In this document: one piece after another, positions 35,384-44,685 of the stretch
Layout: every line of letters starts with the position of its first letter
How positions within the stretch are numbered: the first letter of the stretch is position 1
NCBI GenBank assembly: GCA_913045135.1
Contig: CAJWQD010000016.1
Coordinates: 1 to 47,050, forward strand
Direction: 5' to 3'
Source of the DNA: an uncultured Flammeovirgaceae bacterium
GTDB taxonomy: Bacteria; Bacteroidota; Bacteroidia; Cytophagales; Cyclobacteriaceae
DNA length: 47,050 nucleotides
Made by a program: the position numbers and the translations under genes
The notes under the pieces: generated by a model
The model's input: only the letters and a program-made list of their open reading frames with translations
What the model was told of the DNA's origin: nothing
Database searches by the model: none

Positions 35384-35592
35384 TGCCAAGTAGACAAGTG
35401 AAAATATCAATATCAGACCTAGATAACTATTATCAAAAATGGCTAACATTTATCCTTAAAGATGGTGTTGTAATATTTGGAAAAATTACTAGTATTGAAG
35501 AAAATAAAATTTTATATCAAAATTCGTCTATGAAAAGTGCTCTAATATTCCGCTCGGAAGTAGATGAAGTTTGGAGAGATATACAAATCTGA
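35380..35592 (+). CDS. Small conserved-looking protein, possible Sm-like fold
   Basis: A 70-residue frame fills the gap between porD and recN exactly. Its ATG overlaps the porD stop (ATGA), and its stop lies 5 bases before the recN ATG, so it is probably translated by coupling. The core KWLTFILKDGVVIFGKITSIEENKILYQ alternates hydrophobic residues as in Sm/LSm barrels (L-x-x-G-x-x-x-x-G-x-I), and it ends with a second short strand, IFRSEVDEVWRDI. It lacks a signal peptide. It could be an RNA-binding or regulatory protein, but the fold is inferred from pattern alone. I do not recognise a named family. Confidence 0.7.
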   Translation: MMPSRQVKISISDLDNYYQKWLTFILKDGVVIFGKITSIEENKILYQNSSMKSALIFRSEVDEVWRDIQI

Positions 35593-35597
35593 TCTCT

Positions 35598-37253
35598 ATG
35601 ATCAAATCGCTTTCAATCATCAATTTTGCTTTAATTAAGGAATTAGAACTAGTTCCCGCCCCGGGACTTAATGTTATTACTGGAGAAACAGGAGCTGGAA
35701 AATCAATTATGCTCGGCGCACTAAGTCTATTAATGGGCCATAGGGCAGACAGCAAAGTCCTCTGGGATATAAATATAAAATGTCAAATAGAAGGGCATTT
35801 TGAAATTTCTCCTTATCACCTTCAGTCTTTTTTCAAAGCGTACGAACTAGACTATGAGGCGGAAACCATTATACGTCGAGAAATTTCCCCCAATGGGAAA
35901 AGTAGGGCTTTTATCAATGACACTCCAGTAAATTTAGAAATTCTTAAAACTTTTGCCTTAAAACTCATGGATATCCATTCCCAACATGAGTCCTTAAATT
36001 TAGAGAATCATCAATATCAACTAAAGGTATTAGATCAATTTTCACTTAATGCACCACAAGTCCAAGCCTACAAAGAGGCCTTTGAAATCTATGATCAAAG
36101 AAAAAAAGCACACGAAGAGTTGGTTTTGTGGCATAATAGTTCGAAAAGGGATCAAGATTACGAAAATCATAATCTTCAAGAATTAGCAGAGGCAAGACTA
36201 GATGACATTGATTTAGAACTACTAGAACAAAAATTGACAACCTTGCAACATGCAGAGGAAATTAAACTCAAGCTTTCACAAGCAATACAAATATTAGACA
36301 AAGAGGACTTTGCCTTGATAAAACAACTAGAATTATTAGATACCATAATGGGATCCATTAACGGTCTTTCTGATAAATTTACTGGGATTAAAGAAAGAAT
36401 TTCAAGCTCATTAATCGAACTAAAAGATATTTTTGAAGCCCTCCTTGAAGAACAAGGACAAATCGAATTAGATCCCACAAAAATGGAGGAACTGAGTGAG
36501 CAACGCTCGCTAATTTATCGCCTGCAGCAAAAACATGAACTTCAAACGATCAAAGACCTAATCGATTTAAGGAAGCAATTATCAGAAAAACTTAACGATA
36601 TGAGTGATTATGATGAAAAGCTTAATGTCTCAAAAGTGCAAATGAATCTTGCATTAGAACAAGTAATGATACTTGGAACCGCTCTCTCAAAACTTCGCCA
36701 TCAATCAGCATCGAATTTTGAAACGGAAATAACCAATATTATTCGTGACATTGGCATTGAAAATGGTCAAGTAAAAATTGAATTGGAGGTCATTAAACCA
36801 AATATAAATGGTATTGACAAATGTTCAATCCTATTTTCAGCCAATAAAGGTATTCCCCCCAAACCACTTAAAAATATAGCCTCAGGCGGTGAATTATCTC
36901 GACTCATTTTTGCTATAAAATATTTAATTGCAGATAAAATTGCTTTACCCACTCTTATTTTTGATGAAATTGATACAGGGATCTCTGGAAAAATTGCTAA
37001 TGAAATGATCAAAATGATGAAAGCGATGGCAAAAAATCATCAAGTAATTTCAATTAGTCATTTACCCCAATTTGCTGCCGGAGGGGAGGCACATTTCTAT
37101 GTCTATAAGGACCATAGCGCAAATAAGTCTGTCACCAGAATAAAAGAATTGTCTGCAGAGGGGCGTATTGAGGCTATCGCCCAGATGATTTCAGGGTCAA
37201 ATCCAACCAAAAGTGCTTATAAAAGTGCGCGGGAATTGTTATCATTATCCTGA
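35598..37253 (+). CDS. recN: DNA repair protein RecN
   Basis: The 551-residue SMC-like ATPase acts in recombinational repair of double-strand breaks, holding broken DNA and sister chromatids. The N-terminal Walker A GETGAGKS (29-36) and ISPNGKSRAFINDTPV are followed by a long coiled coil of roughly 330 residues. The C-terminal head has the ABC signature IASGGELSRLIFAIKYL, Walker B TLIFDEIDTGISG, and the QVISISHLPQFAA switch. The ATG at 35598 begins the family's usual IKSLSIINFALIKELEL; the in-frame codon at 35571 would overlap the preceding gene. Length is normal. Confidence 0.96.
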   Translation: MIKSLSIINFALIKELELVPAPGLNVITGETGAGKSIMLGALSLLMGHRADSKVLWDINIKCQIEGHFEISPYHLQSFFKAYELDYEAETIIRREISPNGKSRAFINDTPVNLEILKTFALKLMDIHSQHESLNLENHQYQLKVLDQFSLNAPQVQAYKEAFEIYDQRKKAHEELVLWHNSSKRDQDYENHNLQELAEARLDDIDLELLEQKLTTLQHAEEIKLKLSQAIQILDKEDFALIKQLELLDTIMGSINGLSDKFTGIKERISSSLIELKDIFEALLEEQGQIELDPTKMEELSEQRSLIYRLQQKHELQTIKDLIDLRKQLSEKLNDMSDYDEKLNVSKVQMNLALEQVMILGTALSKLRHQSASNFETEITNIIRDIGIENGQVKIELEVIKPNINGIDKCSILFSANKGIPPKPLKNIASGGELSRLIFAIKYLIADKIALPTLIFDEIDTGISGKIANEMIKMMKAMAKNHQVISISHLPQFAAGGEAHFYVYKDHSANKSVTRIKELSAEGRIEAIAQMISGSNPTKSAYKSARELLSLS

Positions 37254-37298
37254 TAAAGAAATAGTTTTCATTATTTTTACCATTAAAATAATAAAAAA

Positions 37299-38111
37299 AT
37301 GTCTCATAACTTATTGAAAAGTAAAAAGGGAATTATTTTTGGCGCCCTAGATGAAAGCTCAATTGCGTGGAAAGTTGCCCTCAAGGCTCATGAAGAAGGT
37401 GCTCAATTCACTTTAAGTAATGCTCCATTTGCAATGAGAATGGGCGAAATTAATAAATTAGGTAAAATTTGTAGCGCAGAAATCATTCCAGCTGATGCCA
37501 CATCTTTGGAAGATCTAGAACATCTAATCAATAAAACTACTGAAGTCTTAGGTGGAAAATTAGATTTTGTGCTTCATTCGATCGGAATGAGCCCAAATGT
37601 GCGTAAAAAAAAATCATATGGTAATTTAAATTATGATTGGTTTCAAAAATCACTTGACATATCCGCCCTCTCTTTCCATAAAGTGATGCAGGTTGGTGAA
37701 AAACTAGATGCTTTCAATGAATGGGCATCCATATTAGCCTTATCCTACATAGCAGCTCAAAGAACTTTTCCCGATTACTCTGATATGGCCCAAGCAAAAG
37801 CGGTTTTAGAATCTATAGCAAGGAGTTATGGGTATAGACTTGGTCAAAGTAAAAAAATAAGAGTAAATACAATTTCTCAGTCTCCAACTTGGACCACTGC
37901 AGGTGCGGGTGTTCCCGGTTTTGATATTTTTTATGATTATGCAGATAAAATGTCTCCTCTAGGAAATGCTTCCGCTGAAGCATGTGCAAGTTATTGTATT
38001 TCGTTATTCTCAGACTTCACCAAAATGGTCACAATGCAAAACCTGATGCATGACGGAGGATTTTCATCATCAGGTATGACTGCCAAAATTGTGGAGACAC
38101 TGCAAAAATAG
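37299..38111 (+). CDS. fabI: Enoyl-[acyl-carrier-protein] reductase (NADH)
   Basis: The 270-residue short-chain dehydrogenase performs the last reduction of each fatty-acid elongation cycle. The N-terminal cofactor motif GIIFGALDESSIAWKVA and the active-site tyrosines Tyr150 and Tyr160 with Lys167 (LSYIAAQRTFPDYSDMAQAK) match the FabI Y-x6-K arrangement, as does LHSIGMSPN in place of the usual HSIAFAP. It lies 45 bases after recN on the same strand. FabI is the triclosan/isoniazid-type target; nothing here signals unusual resistance. Confidence 0.95.
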   Translation: MSHNLLKSKKGIIFGALDESSIAWKVALKAHEEGAQFTLSNAPFAMRMGEINKLGKICSAEIIPADATSLEDLEHLINKTTEVLGGKLDFVLHSIGMSPNVRKKKSYGNLNYDWFQKSLDISALSFHKVMQVGEKLDAFNEWASILALSYIAAQRTFPDYSDMAQAKAVLESIARSYGYRLGQSKKIRVNTISQSPTWTTAGAGVPGFDIFYDYADKMSPLGNASAEACASYCISLFSDFTKMVTMQNLMHDGGFSSSGMTAKIVETLQK

Positions 38112-38237
38112 AATTGACTGTAAATTTAATTTCCGAATTTGAGTTGAAAATCTGGATTATTGCTCGTGCTATCTATACTAATTTGTGAAAAGATCTGCTT
38201 GCCAAGCTGCAAATATTTGGTAAACTAAATTACTTAA

Positions 38238-39059
38238 ATGATAACCTTTCCTAATTCGAAAATTAATCTTGGGTTGAATATTCTTGATAAAAGAGCAAAT
38301 GGCTATCATAATCTCGAAACCTGTATTTACCCCATACTTTGGCACGATATCTTAGAGATTATTCCTTCAAAATCATTTTCTTTTGTACAAACAGGACGTA
38401 GTATCCCTGGTGACCCAAAGCATAACCTTTGTGTGAAGGCATATAACCTTATTAAAAAATATTACCAAATACCTCCAACGAATATACACTTACATAAAAT
38501 AATTCCAACGGGAGCTGGCTTGGGAGGAGGATCTGCTGATGCAGCATTTACCCTCAAAATGCTTAATCAACTTTTTTTATTAAAAATATCGAATAAACGT
38601 CTTTTACATTATGCCAGCTTATTGGGAAGTGATTGTCCCTTTTTTATAGACAATCTACCTGCCATTGCCTCAGGAACAGGAACTAAATTGGAACCTTATG
38701 AGCTCAACTTATCAAAATATTACATTATTGTAATATTTGCAAATTTACATTTGAGTACCTCTAATTCTTACGCTCATATTCAACCCAAAATACCTAAAAA
38801 TTCCTTGAGAGCCTCCCTGAAAAATTTGAAAAAATGGCCTAATTTACTCCGAAATGACTTTGAGCCACCATTATTTAATAATACCCCCCTATTAGCTAAT
38901 ATAAAATCAAGACTTTATACACAAGGCGCTTTTTATGCCTCAATGAGTGGTTCGGGATCTGCCGTTTATGGACTTTTTGAAAACCCTCCAGCAGTTTCTG
39001 CTTTTCAAAAATATGAATGCGTCCTTCGCTCATTAGAGCTCCCCTCTGAGTTATCTTAG
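38238..39059 (+). CDS. ispE: 4-diphosphocytidyl-2-C-methyl-D-erythritol kinase
   Basis: The 273-residue GHMP kinase phosphorylates CDP-methylerythritol in the MEP route to isoprenoids. SKINLGLNILDKRANGYHNLET near the N-terminus holds the active-site Lys and substrate-binding residues. IPTGAGLGGGSADAAFTLKML is the GHMP ATP loop, and LLGSDCPFFI and ASMSGSGSAVYGLF are the later family motifs. Somewhat shorter than the E. coli protein, as in other Bacteroidota. It is 126 bases after fabI, and its end overlaps the convergent EamA gene by 9 bases. Confidence 0.95.
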   Translation: MITFPNSKINLGLNILDKRANGYHNLETCIYPILWHDILEIIPSKSFSFVQTGRSIPGDPKHNLCVKAYNLIKKYYQIPPTNIHLHKIIPTGAGLGGGSADAAFTLKMLNQLFLLKISNKRLLHYASLLGSDCPFFIDNLPAIASGTGTKLEPYELNLSKYYIIVIFANLHLSTSNSYAHIQPKIPKNSLRASLKNLKKWPNLLRNDFEPPLFNNTPLLANIKSRLYTQGAFYASMSGSGSAVYGLFENPPAVSAFQKYECVLRSLELPSELS

Positions 39060-39962
39060 GATATCAGATTCCAAAGCTTTTCTTTTACTTTTACGATTGA
39101 GAAGTGGATATAACAATACTGACGACAAAATCAAACTCGTCCCCAAGTAAAAACCCAAACTCATTTTTTCACTATCACCAAAAATCAATAATGCTAAAAT
39201 AATTCCATAAATTGGCTCTAAATTAATTGTCAAATTGACAAAAAAAGCTGAAAGCCTTTTCATCAATTTGATTGAATAAGAAACTGCAAAAACAGTACAA
39301 ACACTCGCTAATATCAGAAGCCATATCCCCTCAAGTAAAGTTGGCCATTGAAAACTTTTATGACTCAAATAAAAAAGATAAAAAGGTAAACTTATGCCGG
39401 CAAACAAAAATGCAAAACCCATTTCAAAAAAGGTAATAACAAAATGATCCTCTTTTTTTACCAATGAGACATTAATAATGGAAAAAAGTGCTGCTAAAAT
39501 GGCAGCTAATACTGCAAATAATAAACCTTTAAAATACTGGACTTCCATACTGAAAACAATAAGAATTCCCAATAAAGCCAACAAACTCAAAAAAACTTCA
39601 AACAGCTGTATCTGCTTTTTAAAAAAAAGTGGTTCAATTATACTAGTCCAAAAAGAGGTTGTAGCCATACCCGCCAAACAAACGGCTGCAGTTGATATTT
39701 TTGCTGATAAGAAAAATAGCATCCAATGGGTTGACAACAAAAATCCAACAATAACTGTTTTCATTAAAGAACGGCGTGAACTCAACACAAAGGATCGCTT
39801 CAGTGAAAAAATTATAATGGCCAATAAAAAAGCTGCCATACCTGTACGATAAAAAACAATTTCAACCGGTGTAAGATTAATCAATAATCCAATAATCGCT
39901 GTGAACCCCCATATAAGCACGATGAAATGGAGAAATATAACGTCTTTAGTTTCCTGATTCAT
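39051..39962 (-). CDS. EamA/DMT-superfamily transporter
   Basis: The 303-residue protein has about ten hydrophobic spans arranged as two five-helix EamA repeats. These open with HFIVLIWGFTAIIGLLINL (the 'WG' motif and polar break typical of the family) and VLAAILAALFSIINVSLVKK. The second repeat contains INLEPIYGIILALLIFGDSEKMS, the classic E-P...l...l..gE signature. Members export metabolites, amino acids or drugs; the substrate is unknown. The start overlaps the LptF/G stop by four bases (ATGA), so it is the last gene of a tgt-lptF/G-eamA operon. Confidence 0.92.
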   Translation of the reverse strand: MNQETKDVIFLHFIVLIWGFTAIIGLLINLTPVEIVFYRTGMAAFLLAIIIFSLKRSFVLSSRRSLMKTVIVGFLLSTHWMLFFLSAKISTAAVCLAGMATTSFWTSIIEPLFFKKQIQLFEVFLSLLALLGILIVFSMEVQYFKGLLFAVLAAILAALFSIINVSLVKKEDHFVITFFEMGFAFLFAGISLPFYLFYLSHKSFQWPTLLEGIWLLILASVCTVFAVSYSIKLMKRLSAFFVNLTINLEPIYGIILALLIFGDSEKMSLGFYLGTSLILSSVLLYPLLNRKSKRKALESDILR

Positions 39963-41035
39963 CTCGGAACTGTACGATATAAAATAACTCCTACCAGACC
40001 AAAAATTATGTTAGGCAGCCATACAGCTAGAATAGGACTGTTAAATGTATTGGCCTCTGCTAAAGCTCTGGAAAGCATGAAAGCAATGACAAATAAAAAG
40101 GCAATTAGAAATCCTAATGCAATCTGCACGCCAGTTCCTTGTCTAGATTTTTTTGAAGAAACAATGATGCCAATGAATGTTAAAATAATCACTGAAAAAG
40201 GAGACATAATTCGTATATACTTTTCGATTTTATATATATCTACATCAGCTGATCCTCTTAAGGACTGTTGATCAATATGATTGTTCAATTCGCTCATTGT
40301 TAAAGTCTCCCACAGCCTTTCTTGATTTTCAAAATCGTCAGGTGTTAAATTTAATGCCGTATCCAGAGCAAACCCGCTGTAGATTATTTCATCCGTCTCT
40401 TTAAAGACCCTTCTGTTCCATCTATTAAGTCTCCATTTATGCCCTACTGTATCCCATTTCATAGTACGAGCATATAGCTTTTCCTTCAAATTACCATTTT
40501 GGATCTGTTCTAATGTAATATTATAACCAACGTTGCCTTGATTATTATATCGATCTATATAAATATACAGATCAGGAGCAACTCGAATATGAATATTTCT
40601 ATCATTGAAATAAAATGCTTTTTTCACATATTGTAGTTCGAAGTCTATTCTAAATTTATTAGTTTCAGGAATGAGATAAGCATTTGCTAAAAAACTTAAC
40701 AATCCAATCATTACTGCACCCAAGAAATAGGGCAACATGAATCTTTTAAAACTAACTCCACTTGCCAATATGGCAACTATTTCTGTTTTTGCAGCTAATT
40801 TAGAAGTTACGAATACGGTAGCTATAAACACTATAATAGGTGTCATAAAACTAGCCATATAAGGTATGTAAGTCAAGAAGTAACGTAAAATCTCATCGCT
40901 GTCAACATCGTTTTTAATGAAATTATCATTTTTCTCAGTAAAATCAATAATTACAATAATGAAGATCAAGATAGACATGACAAAGATGAAAGCCCCTAAA
41001 AATTTCTTGAGAATATAGATATCAAGTTTTTTCAC
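39959..41035 (-). CDS. LptF/LptG-family LPS export permease
   Basis: The 358-residue YjgP/YjgQ protein opens with the family's KKLDIYILKKFLGAFIFVM and two membrane spans. ASFMTPIIVFIATVFVTSKLAAKTEIVAILASGVSF forms the coupling-helix region that contacts the LptB ATPase. A periplasmic jelly-roll of about 150 residues (including YIYIDRYNNQGNVGYNI) follows, and the last spans are VIILTFIGIIVSSKKSRQGTG and IAFLFVIAFMLSRALAE. It is half of the inner-membrane pump that extracts lipopolysaccharide, working with the LptA-like protein at 30460. LptF and LptG cannot be told apart here. It starts 7 bases after tgt. Confidence 0.92.
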   Translation of the reverse strand: MKKLDIYILKKFLGAFIFVMSILIFIIVIIDFTEKNDNFIKNDVDSDEILRYFLTYIPYMASFMTPIIVFIATVFVTSKLAAKTEIVAILASGVSFKRFMLPYFLGAVMIGLLSFLANAYLIPETNKFRIDFELQYVKKAFYFNDRNIHIRVAPDLYIYIDRYNNQGNVGYNITLEQIQNGNLKEKLYARTMKWDTVGHKWRLNRWNRRVFKETDEIIYSGFALDTALNLTPDDFENQERLWETLTMSELNNHIDQQSLRGSADVDIYKIEKYIRIMSPFSVIILTFIGIIVSSKKSRQGTGVQIALGFLIAFLFVIAFMLSRALAEANTFNSPILAVWLPNIIFGLVGVILYRTVPR

Positions 41036-41042
41036 GTAATAA

Positions 41043-42173
41043 TTACAATCTATTAGCTAATTTCTGCACCATCCTACTTTTCCATGAACTAAAGTCTCCG
41101 TGAATGATATGCTCTCGAGCTGATTTAACGAGCCACAAATAAAAACTAAGATTATGAACACTTGATATTTGAGCACCTAAAATCTCATTACTGATGATCA
41201 AATGCCGTAAATATGCTTTAGAATGTTGGGTATCAAGATATAAACCCAAATTAAGATCAATGGGTGAAAAATCACTCTTCCACTTTTCATTCCGAATATT
41301 GATGATTCCTTCAGAAGTAAATAACATTCCATTTCGAGCATTTCTTGTCGGCATAACACAATCAAACATATCTACTCCTAACGCAATACTTTCCAAAATA
41401 TTAACCGGCGTACCTACCCCCATTAAATAACGAGGTTTATCTTTAGGTAAAATACTACACACGAGTGATGTACATTTGTACATCATTTCATGTGGCTCAC
41501 CTACAGATAATCCTCCAATGGCGTTCCCTTCCTGATTTTGTTCAGCTGTAAATTCTGCAGACTGCTTACGGAGGTCATTATATGTGCTTCCTTGCACAAT
41601 AGGAAAAAATGTTTGATCAAATCCATAAAGTGGTTCAGTTTGATCAAAACGATTGATACATCTTTTCATCCATCTATGAGTCATGTGTAAAGAATCCCGT
41701 GCGTATTCTCTTGAACAAGGATATGGCGTACATTCATCAAATGACATGATAATGTCAGCACCAATTTTCCTCTGAATATCAATGACATATTCTGGTGAAA
41801 AATCGTGATATGATCCATCAATGTGAGATTGAAATTGAACTCCCGCTTCTTTTATTTTTCGATTTGCACCCAATGAATAAACCTGATAACCCCCACTATC
41901 AGTTAGAATAGGATACTCCCAACCTATGAATTTATGCAAACCGCCAGCCCGTTCAATTATATCCGTACCAGGTCTCAAGTACAAATGGTATGTATTCCCC
42001 AAAATAATCTGTGCTTTTATATCGGTGATGAGCTCACGATGGTGGACTGCTTTAACCGTTCCTGCTGTTCCTACGGGCATGAACATGGGAGTTTCTATAG
42101 GCCCATGTGCAGTTGCTAAAACGCCAGCTCGTGCATCACTCTTATTGTCTGTATATAAAAGATCAAATTTCAT
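41043..42173 (-). CDS. tgt: tRNA-guanine transglycosylase, lacking the canonical zinc cysteines
   Basis: The 376-residue enzyme exchanges G34 of tRNAs with a GUN anticodon for the queuosine precursor preQ1. The catalytic Asp92 (LTDSGGYQVYS), the nucleophile Asp271 (MFDCVMPTRNARNG) and the binding segments SFDECTPYPC and AIGGLSVGEP are intact. The structural zinc site is not: the usual C-x-C-x2-C is occupied by Leu309, Leu311 and Asp314 (DLNLGLYLDTQHSKAYLRHL), while the His ligand (His340) remains. The enzyme is otherwise full length, so it is probably active with a zinc-free fold. The ATG at 42173 is chosen over an upstream GTG that coincides with the promoter. Confidence 0.95.
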   Translation of the reverse strand: MKFDLLYTDNKSDARAGVLATAHGPIETPMFMPVGTAGTVKAVHHRELITDIKAQIILGNTYHLYLRPGTDIIERAGGLHKFIGWEYPILTDSGGYQVYSLGANRKIKEAGVQFQSHIDGSYHDFSPEYVIDIQRKIGADIIMSFDECTPYPCSREYARDSLHMTHRWMKRCINRFDQTEPLYGFDQTFFPIVQGSTYNDLRKQSAEFTAEQNQEGNAIGGLSVGEPHEMMYKCTSLVCSILPKDKPRYLMGVGTPVNILESIALGVDMFDCVMPTRNARNGMLFTSEGIINIRNEKWKSDFSPIDLNLGLYLDTQHSKAYLRHLIISNEILGAQISSVHNLSFYLWLVKSAREHIIHGDFSSWKSRMVQKLANRL

Positions 42174-42181
42174 AATGAACA

Positions 42182-42189
42182 CAAAAATA
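42182..42189 (-). promoter_or_regulatory. TAnnTTTG -7 element upstream of tgt
   Basis: TATTTTTG on the minus strand ends nine bases before the tgt ATG at 42173. Transcription would begin only a few bases before the start codon. No good -33 element is seen. Confidence 0.45.
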
Positions 42190-42462
42190 GGCTTTTGATC
42201 TATAGAAAATTCTATAAAATTTGCTATTATATCAAATTAAAATTCCAAAAATAAATGGCTTTCAATTGTCTGATTTTTTAATGCTGGTAAGAATTTCAAA
42301 TAAAATAAGAGAAATATCTAAACGGGTTGATACTATCAAGCCGTAGTTCAATCTAAATATACAAAAGCAGTTTTAGTTTAATATCCTTTTTAAAAAAGAA
42401 ATCTTCCAAATGGACTTCATCTTGACAGGTCAATTATCTTTTTGACCTCCATTTCGCATTGA

Positions 42463-43620
42463 TTATCCTTCAAACATAAGTGTTCTTATTAGCTTATCAA
42501 TTTCTTCAACTTCTCTTTCAAGACTATAATTTTTACTCGCAACTTCTTTCGCATCACAGCTCATCTTATCAACTTCTATTTTATTATTGAGAAGCCAAGA
42601 AACATTTTGACAAAAATCTAAATGATTTTCATATTCATAAAGCAACCCATATTTACCATAACCCAATATTTCACTCGTTCCACCTGATTTTGTAGCTAAA
42701 ATGGGCAACTTTGATAACATCGCCTCTACAGTGACCATTCCAAACGTTTCGCTGTGAGAAGCTAAGGCAAACACATCGATAGCATTATAAAAGACATTTA
42801 CATCTTCTTGATGTTTTACGAAATGGACAATATTTTCGATTTCATTCTTTTTAACAAATTGAAGGATAAGTTCGTGATAATTTTTGGACTCCTGATCATT
42901 AACTGTCGCTGATCCAAAAATGAGTAATTCCATTTCAATCCCTCTGTTTTTTAATTCCATAAGCGCCTCTAACAAAAAAAGTTGACCTTTCTTTCGTGTA
43001 ATTCTGCCAATTATCCCCAGTAAAGGTGCTTTGGGGAAAATATTTAATGCCTGTCTTGCCTCTAGTTTTGAGTACTCTCGATCCACATACTTACTTGTTT
43101 GAGTACACAAGGGAATTACTTTTATCCTATCGGCATAAAAATTTGTTTTTTCAAGTACCTCATTTTTTAAGTACTGAAGCGGGCTAATCCAATAATTAAT
43201 AGTTTTAAAGCGAAAATCATGAATAAAATCACGCTTATTGATTCCAATTTGCATTTGTTGTTGGTAAATTACTTTCAACCCTTTGAAAAATAATTTTTTG
43301 GCCCAGGCGATGACGTCTAAATCTTTATTTTCAAACACCATTAGAGTTTGAATTTCCTTATTTCTTAAAGATTTACTAATTTGGAATGCTAATCCAATCT
43401 CAAAATACTTCCTTGTCTTGAGCAATATGATGACCTCGCTAAATGAATCTTTTCCCCTTATGTGTATCGGAGATCTTTCTTGGGTAATAAGGGTTATGTT
43501 GTAGTCGAGTTGGCTTAATGATTTTGCAATCTTCAAGACATTCATTTCTAGCCCCCCCCATCCCATTGAAGTAGTCATAAAAGCTATTTTACGAGAATTT
43601 TTATCTATATTGAGTGTCAT
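42463..43620 (-). CDS. Glycosyltransferase family 4 (GT-B fold)
   Basis: The 385-residue protein has the N-terminal acceptor half (IAFMTTSMGWGGLEMNVLKIAKSL with the glycine-rich turn) and the C-terminal nucleotide-sugar half. The latter has LLGIIGRITRKKGQLFLLEAL, VNVFYNAIDVFALASHSETFGMVTVEAML and the E-x7-E motif (SETFGMVTVEAM). It should transfer a sugar from an activated donor with retention, probably to lipopolysaccharide or exopolysaccharide. It stands alone between AT-rich gaps of about 280 and 440 bases with no capsule or LPS cluster around it, unusual for such genes. The acceptor is unknown. Confidence 0.92.
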   Translation of the reverse strand: MTLNIDKNSRKIAFMTTSMGWGGLEMNVLKIAKSLSQLDYNITLITQERSPIHIRGKDSFSEVIILLKTRKYFEIGLAFQISKSLRNKEIQTLMVFENKDLDVIAWAKKLFFKGLKVIYQQQMQIGINKRDFIHDFRFKTINYWISPLQYLKNEVLEKTNFYADRIKVIPLCTQTSKYVDREYSKLEARQALNIFPKAPLLGIIGRITRKKGQLFLLEALMELKNRGIEMELLIFGSATVNDQESKNYHELILQFVKKNEIENIVHFVKHQEDVNVFYNAIDVFALASHSETFGMVTVEAMLSKLPILATKSGGTSEILGYGKYGLLYEYENHLDFCQNVSWLLNNKIEVDKMSCDAKEVASKNYSLEREVEEIDKLIRTLMFEG

Positions 43621-44058
43621 ACTTTTTAAAATAACTTCGGAATTTCTTTTATAATTACCCTACCAAATCCTCATAAACAATCCTTTTTTCGAACAGTCAA
43701 ATATAAACCAATACAATATTGAATCCTATGAATTTTTCTTACTCTAATGTGAGGAAGATAAATAAGAGAAGATAACTAAGAAAGAGATAATATGAGAAAA
43801 ATGAAATCAGTCAGATCATAGAAAGTAATATTTCTGGACCTTTATACGCTCAAGTTATGATATACCATGGTAACAAAATGTAGGTCTTTTCATTCTACTC
43901 GAACATTAAATTTCAACTTGCTAATTAAAATTATATAGTTTACATTACCTCAATTCGACTTTTTTTTATTTTTAAGCCAATCGTTTTAATACAAAAAAGG
44001 TTGCTTACTTGAATCTTACGATACCCTATATAAAGTCATTTTAAAATAAAAAATTGAT
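43621..44058. other. Intergenic region, no gene seen
   Basis: About 440 AT-rich bases separate the glycosyltransferase start from rsmG. No coding frame, strong terminator or repeat was found. A 10-bp palindrome TACCATGGTA near 43863 is short enough to be chance. Confidence 0.5.
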
Positions 44059-44685
44059 TTGAATTCATCAATAATAAAACATTACTTTCCCGAAATAAGC
44101 AAAAGACAAGAAGACAAATTCATACAATTACAAGATTTATATGAGTTTTGGAACAAAAAAATAAATGTAATCTCCAGAAAAGATATAAAAGAACTCTACA
44201 TAAGGCATGTTTTACACAGTTTAGCCATCGCTAAGTTCATTCAGTTCAAACCAAAAACAGGCATAGTTGACTTCGGAACAGGAGGTGGGTTTCCAGGTAT
44301 TCCACTCGCATTAATGTTTCCATCTTCTGACTTTCATTTGGTCGATTCGATAGCCAAAAAAGTCAAAGTTGTAAAAGAAGTTAGTAGTGAATTGGAATTA
44401 GAAAATGTCACTAGCGAATCCAAGCGAGTTGAAAAAGTGGCAGGTGGATTTGATTTTGTTATCAGCCGAGCTGTGGCTCCAGCAAGAAAACTTTGGGAAT
44501 GGGCAAATAATAAAACAGAAGCAAGTATATCTAAGAGAAAAACGAGGGGAATTATTGCTCTTAAAGGTGGTGATCTAAGCCTTGAGATGAAAACCCTTGA
44601 TAAACCTTATGAGGAAATAAACATAAAAAATTATTTTGAAGAACCATTTTTTGAGAGTAAAAAAATAATTTATATTCCCTTATGA
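44059..44685 (+). CDS. rsmG: 16S rRNA (guanine-527-N7)-methyltransferase
   Basis: The 208-residue enzyme methylates N7 of G527 in 16S rRNA; loss of function gives low-level streptomycin resistance in several species. The N-terminal YEFWNKKINVISRKDIKELYIRHVLHSL and the SAM loop GIVDFGTGGGFPGIPLALMFP are signatures. HLVDSIAKKVKVVKEV and FDFVISRAVAP complete the core. It starts with TTG; the codons after it match the family's usual N-terminus (iikhYFP), and no in-frame ATG lies nearby. Its stop overlaps the decarboxylase start by four bases. Confidence 0.94.
   Translation: MNSSIIKHYFPEISKRQEDKFIQLQDLYEFWNKKINVISRKDIKELYIRHVLHSLAIAKFIQFKPKTGIVDFGTGGGFPGIPLALMFPSSDFHLVDSIAKKVKVVKEVSSELELENVTSESKRVEKVAGGFDFVISRAVAPARKLWEWANNKTEASISKRKTRGIIALKGGDLSLEMKTLDKPYEEINIKNYFEEPFFESKKIIYIPL

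Noticed and set aside
41194-42198. Plus-strand frames antisense to tgt
   Set aside because: They are shadows of the conserved tgt coding sequence with no features of real proteins.
43858-43877. TACCATGGTA palindrome upstream of rsmG
   Set aside because: A 10-bp perfect palindrome is expected several times by chance over the intergenic DNA of this window, and the flanks do not extend the symmetry.
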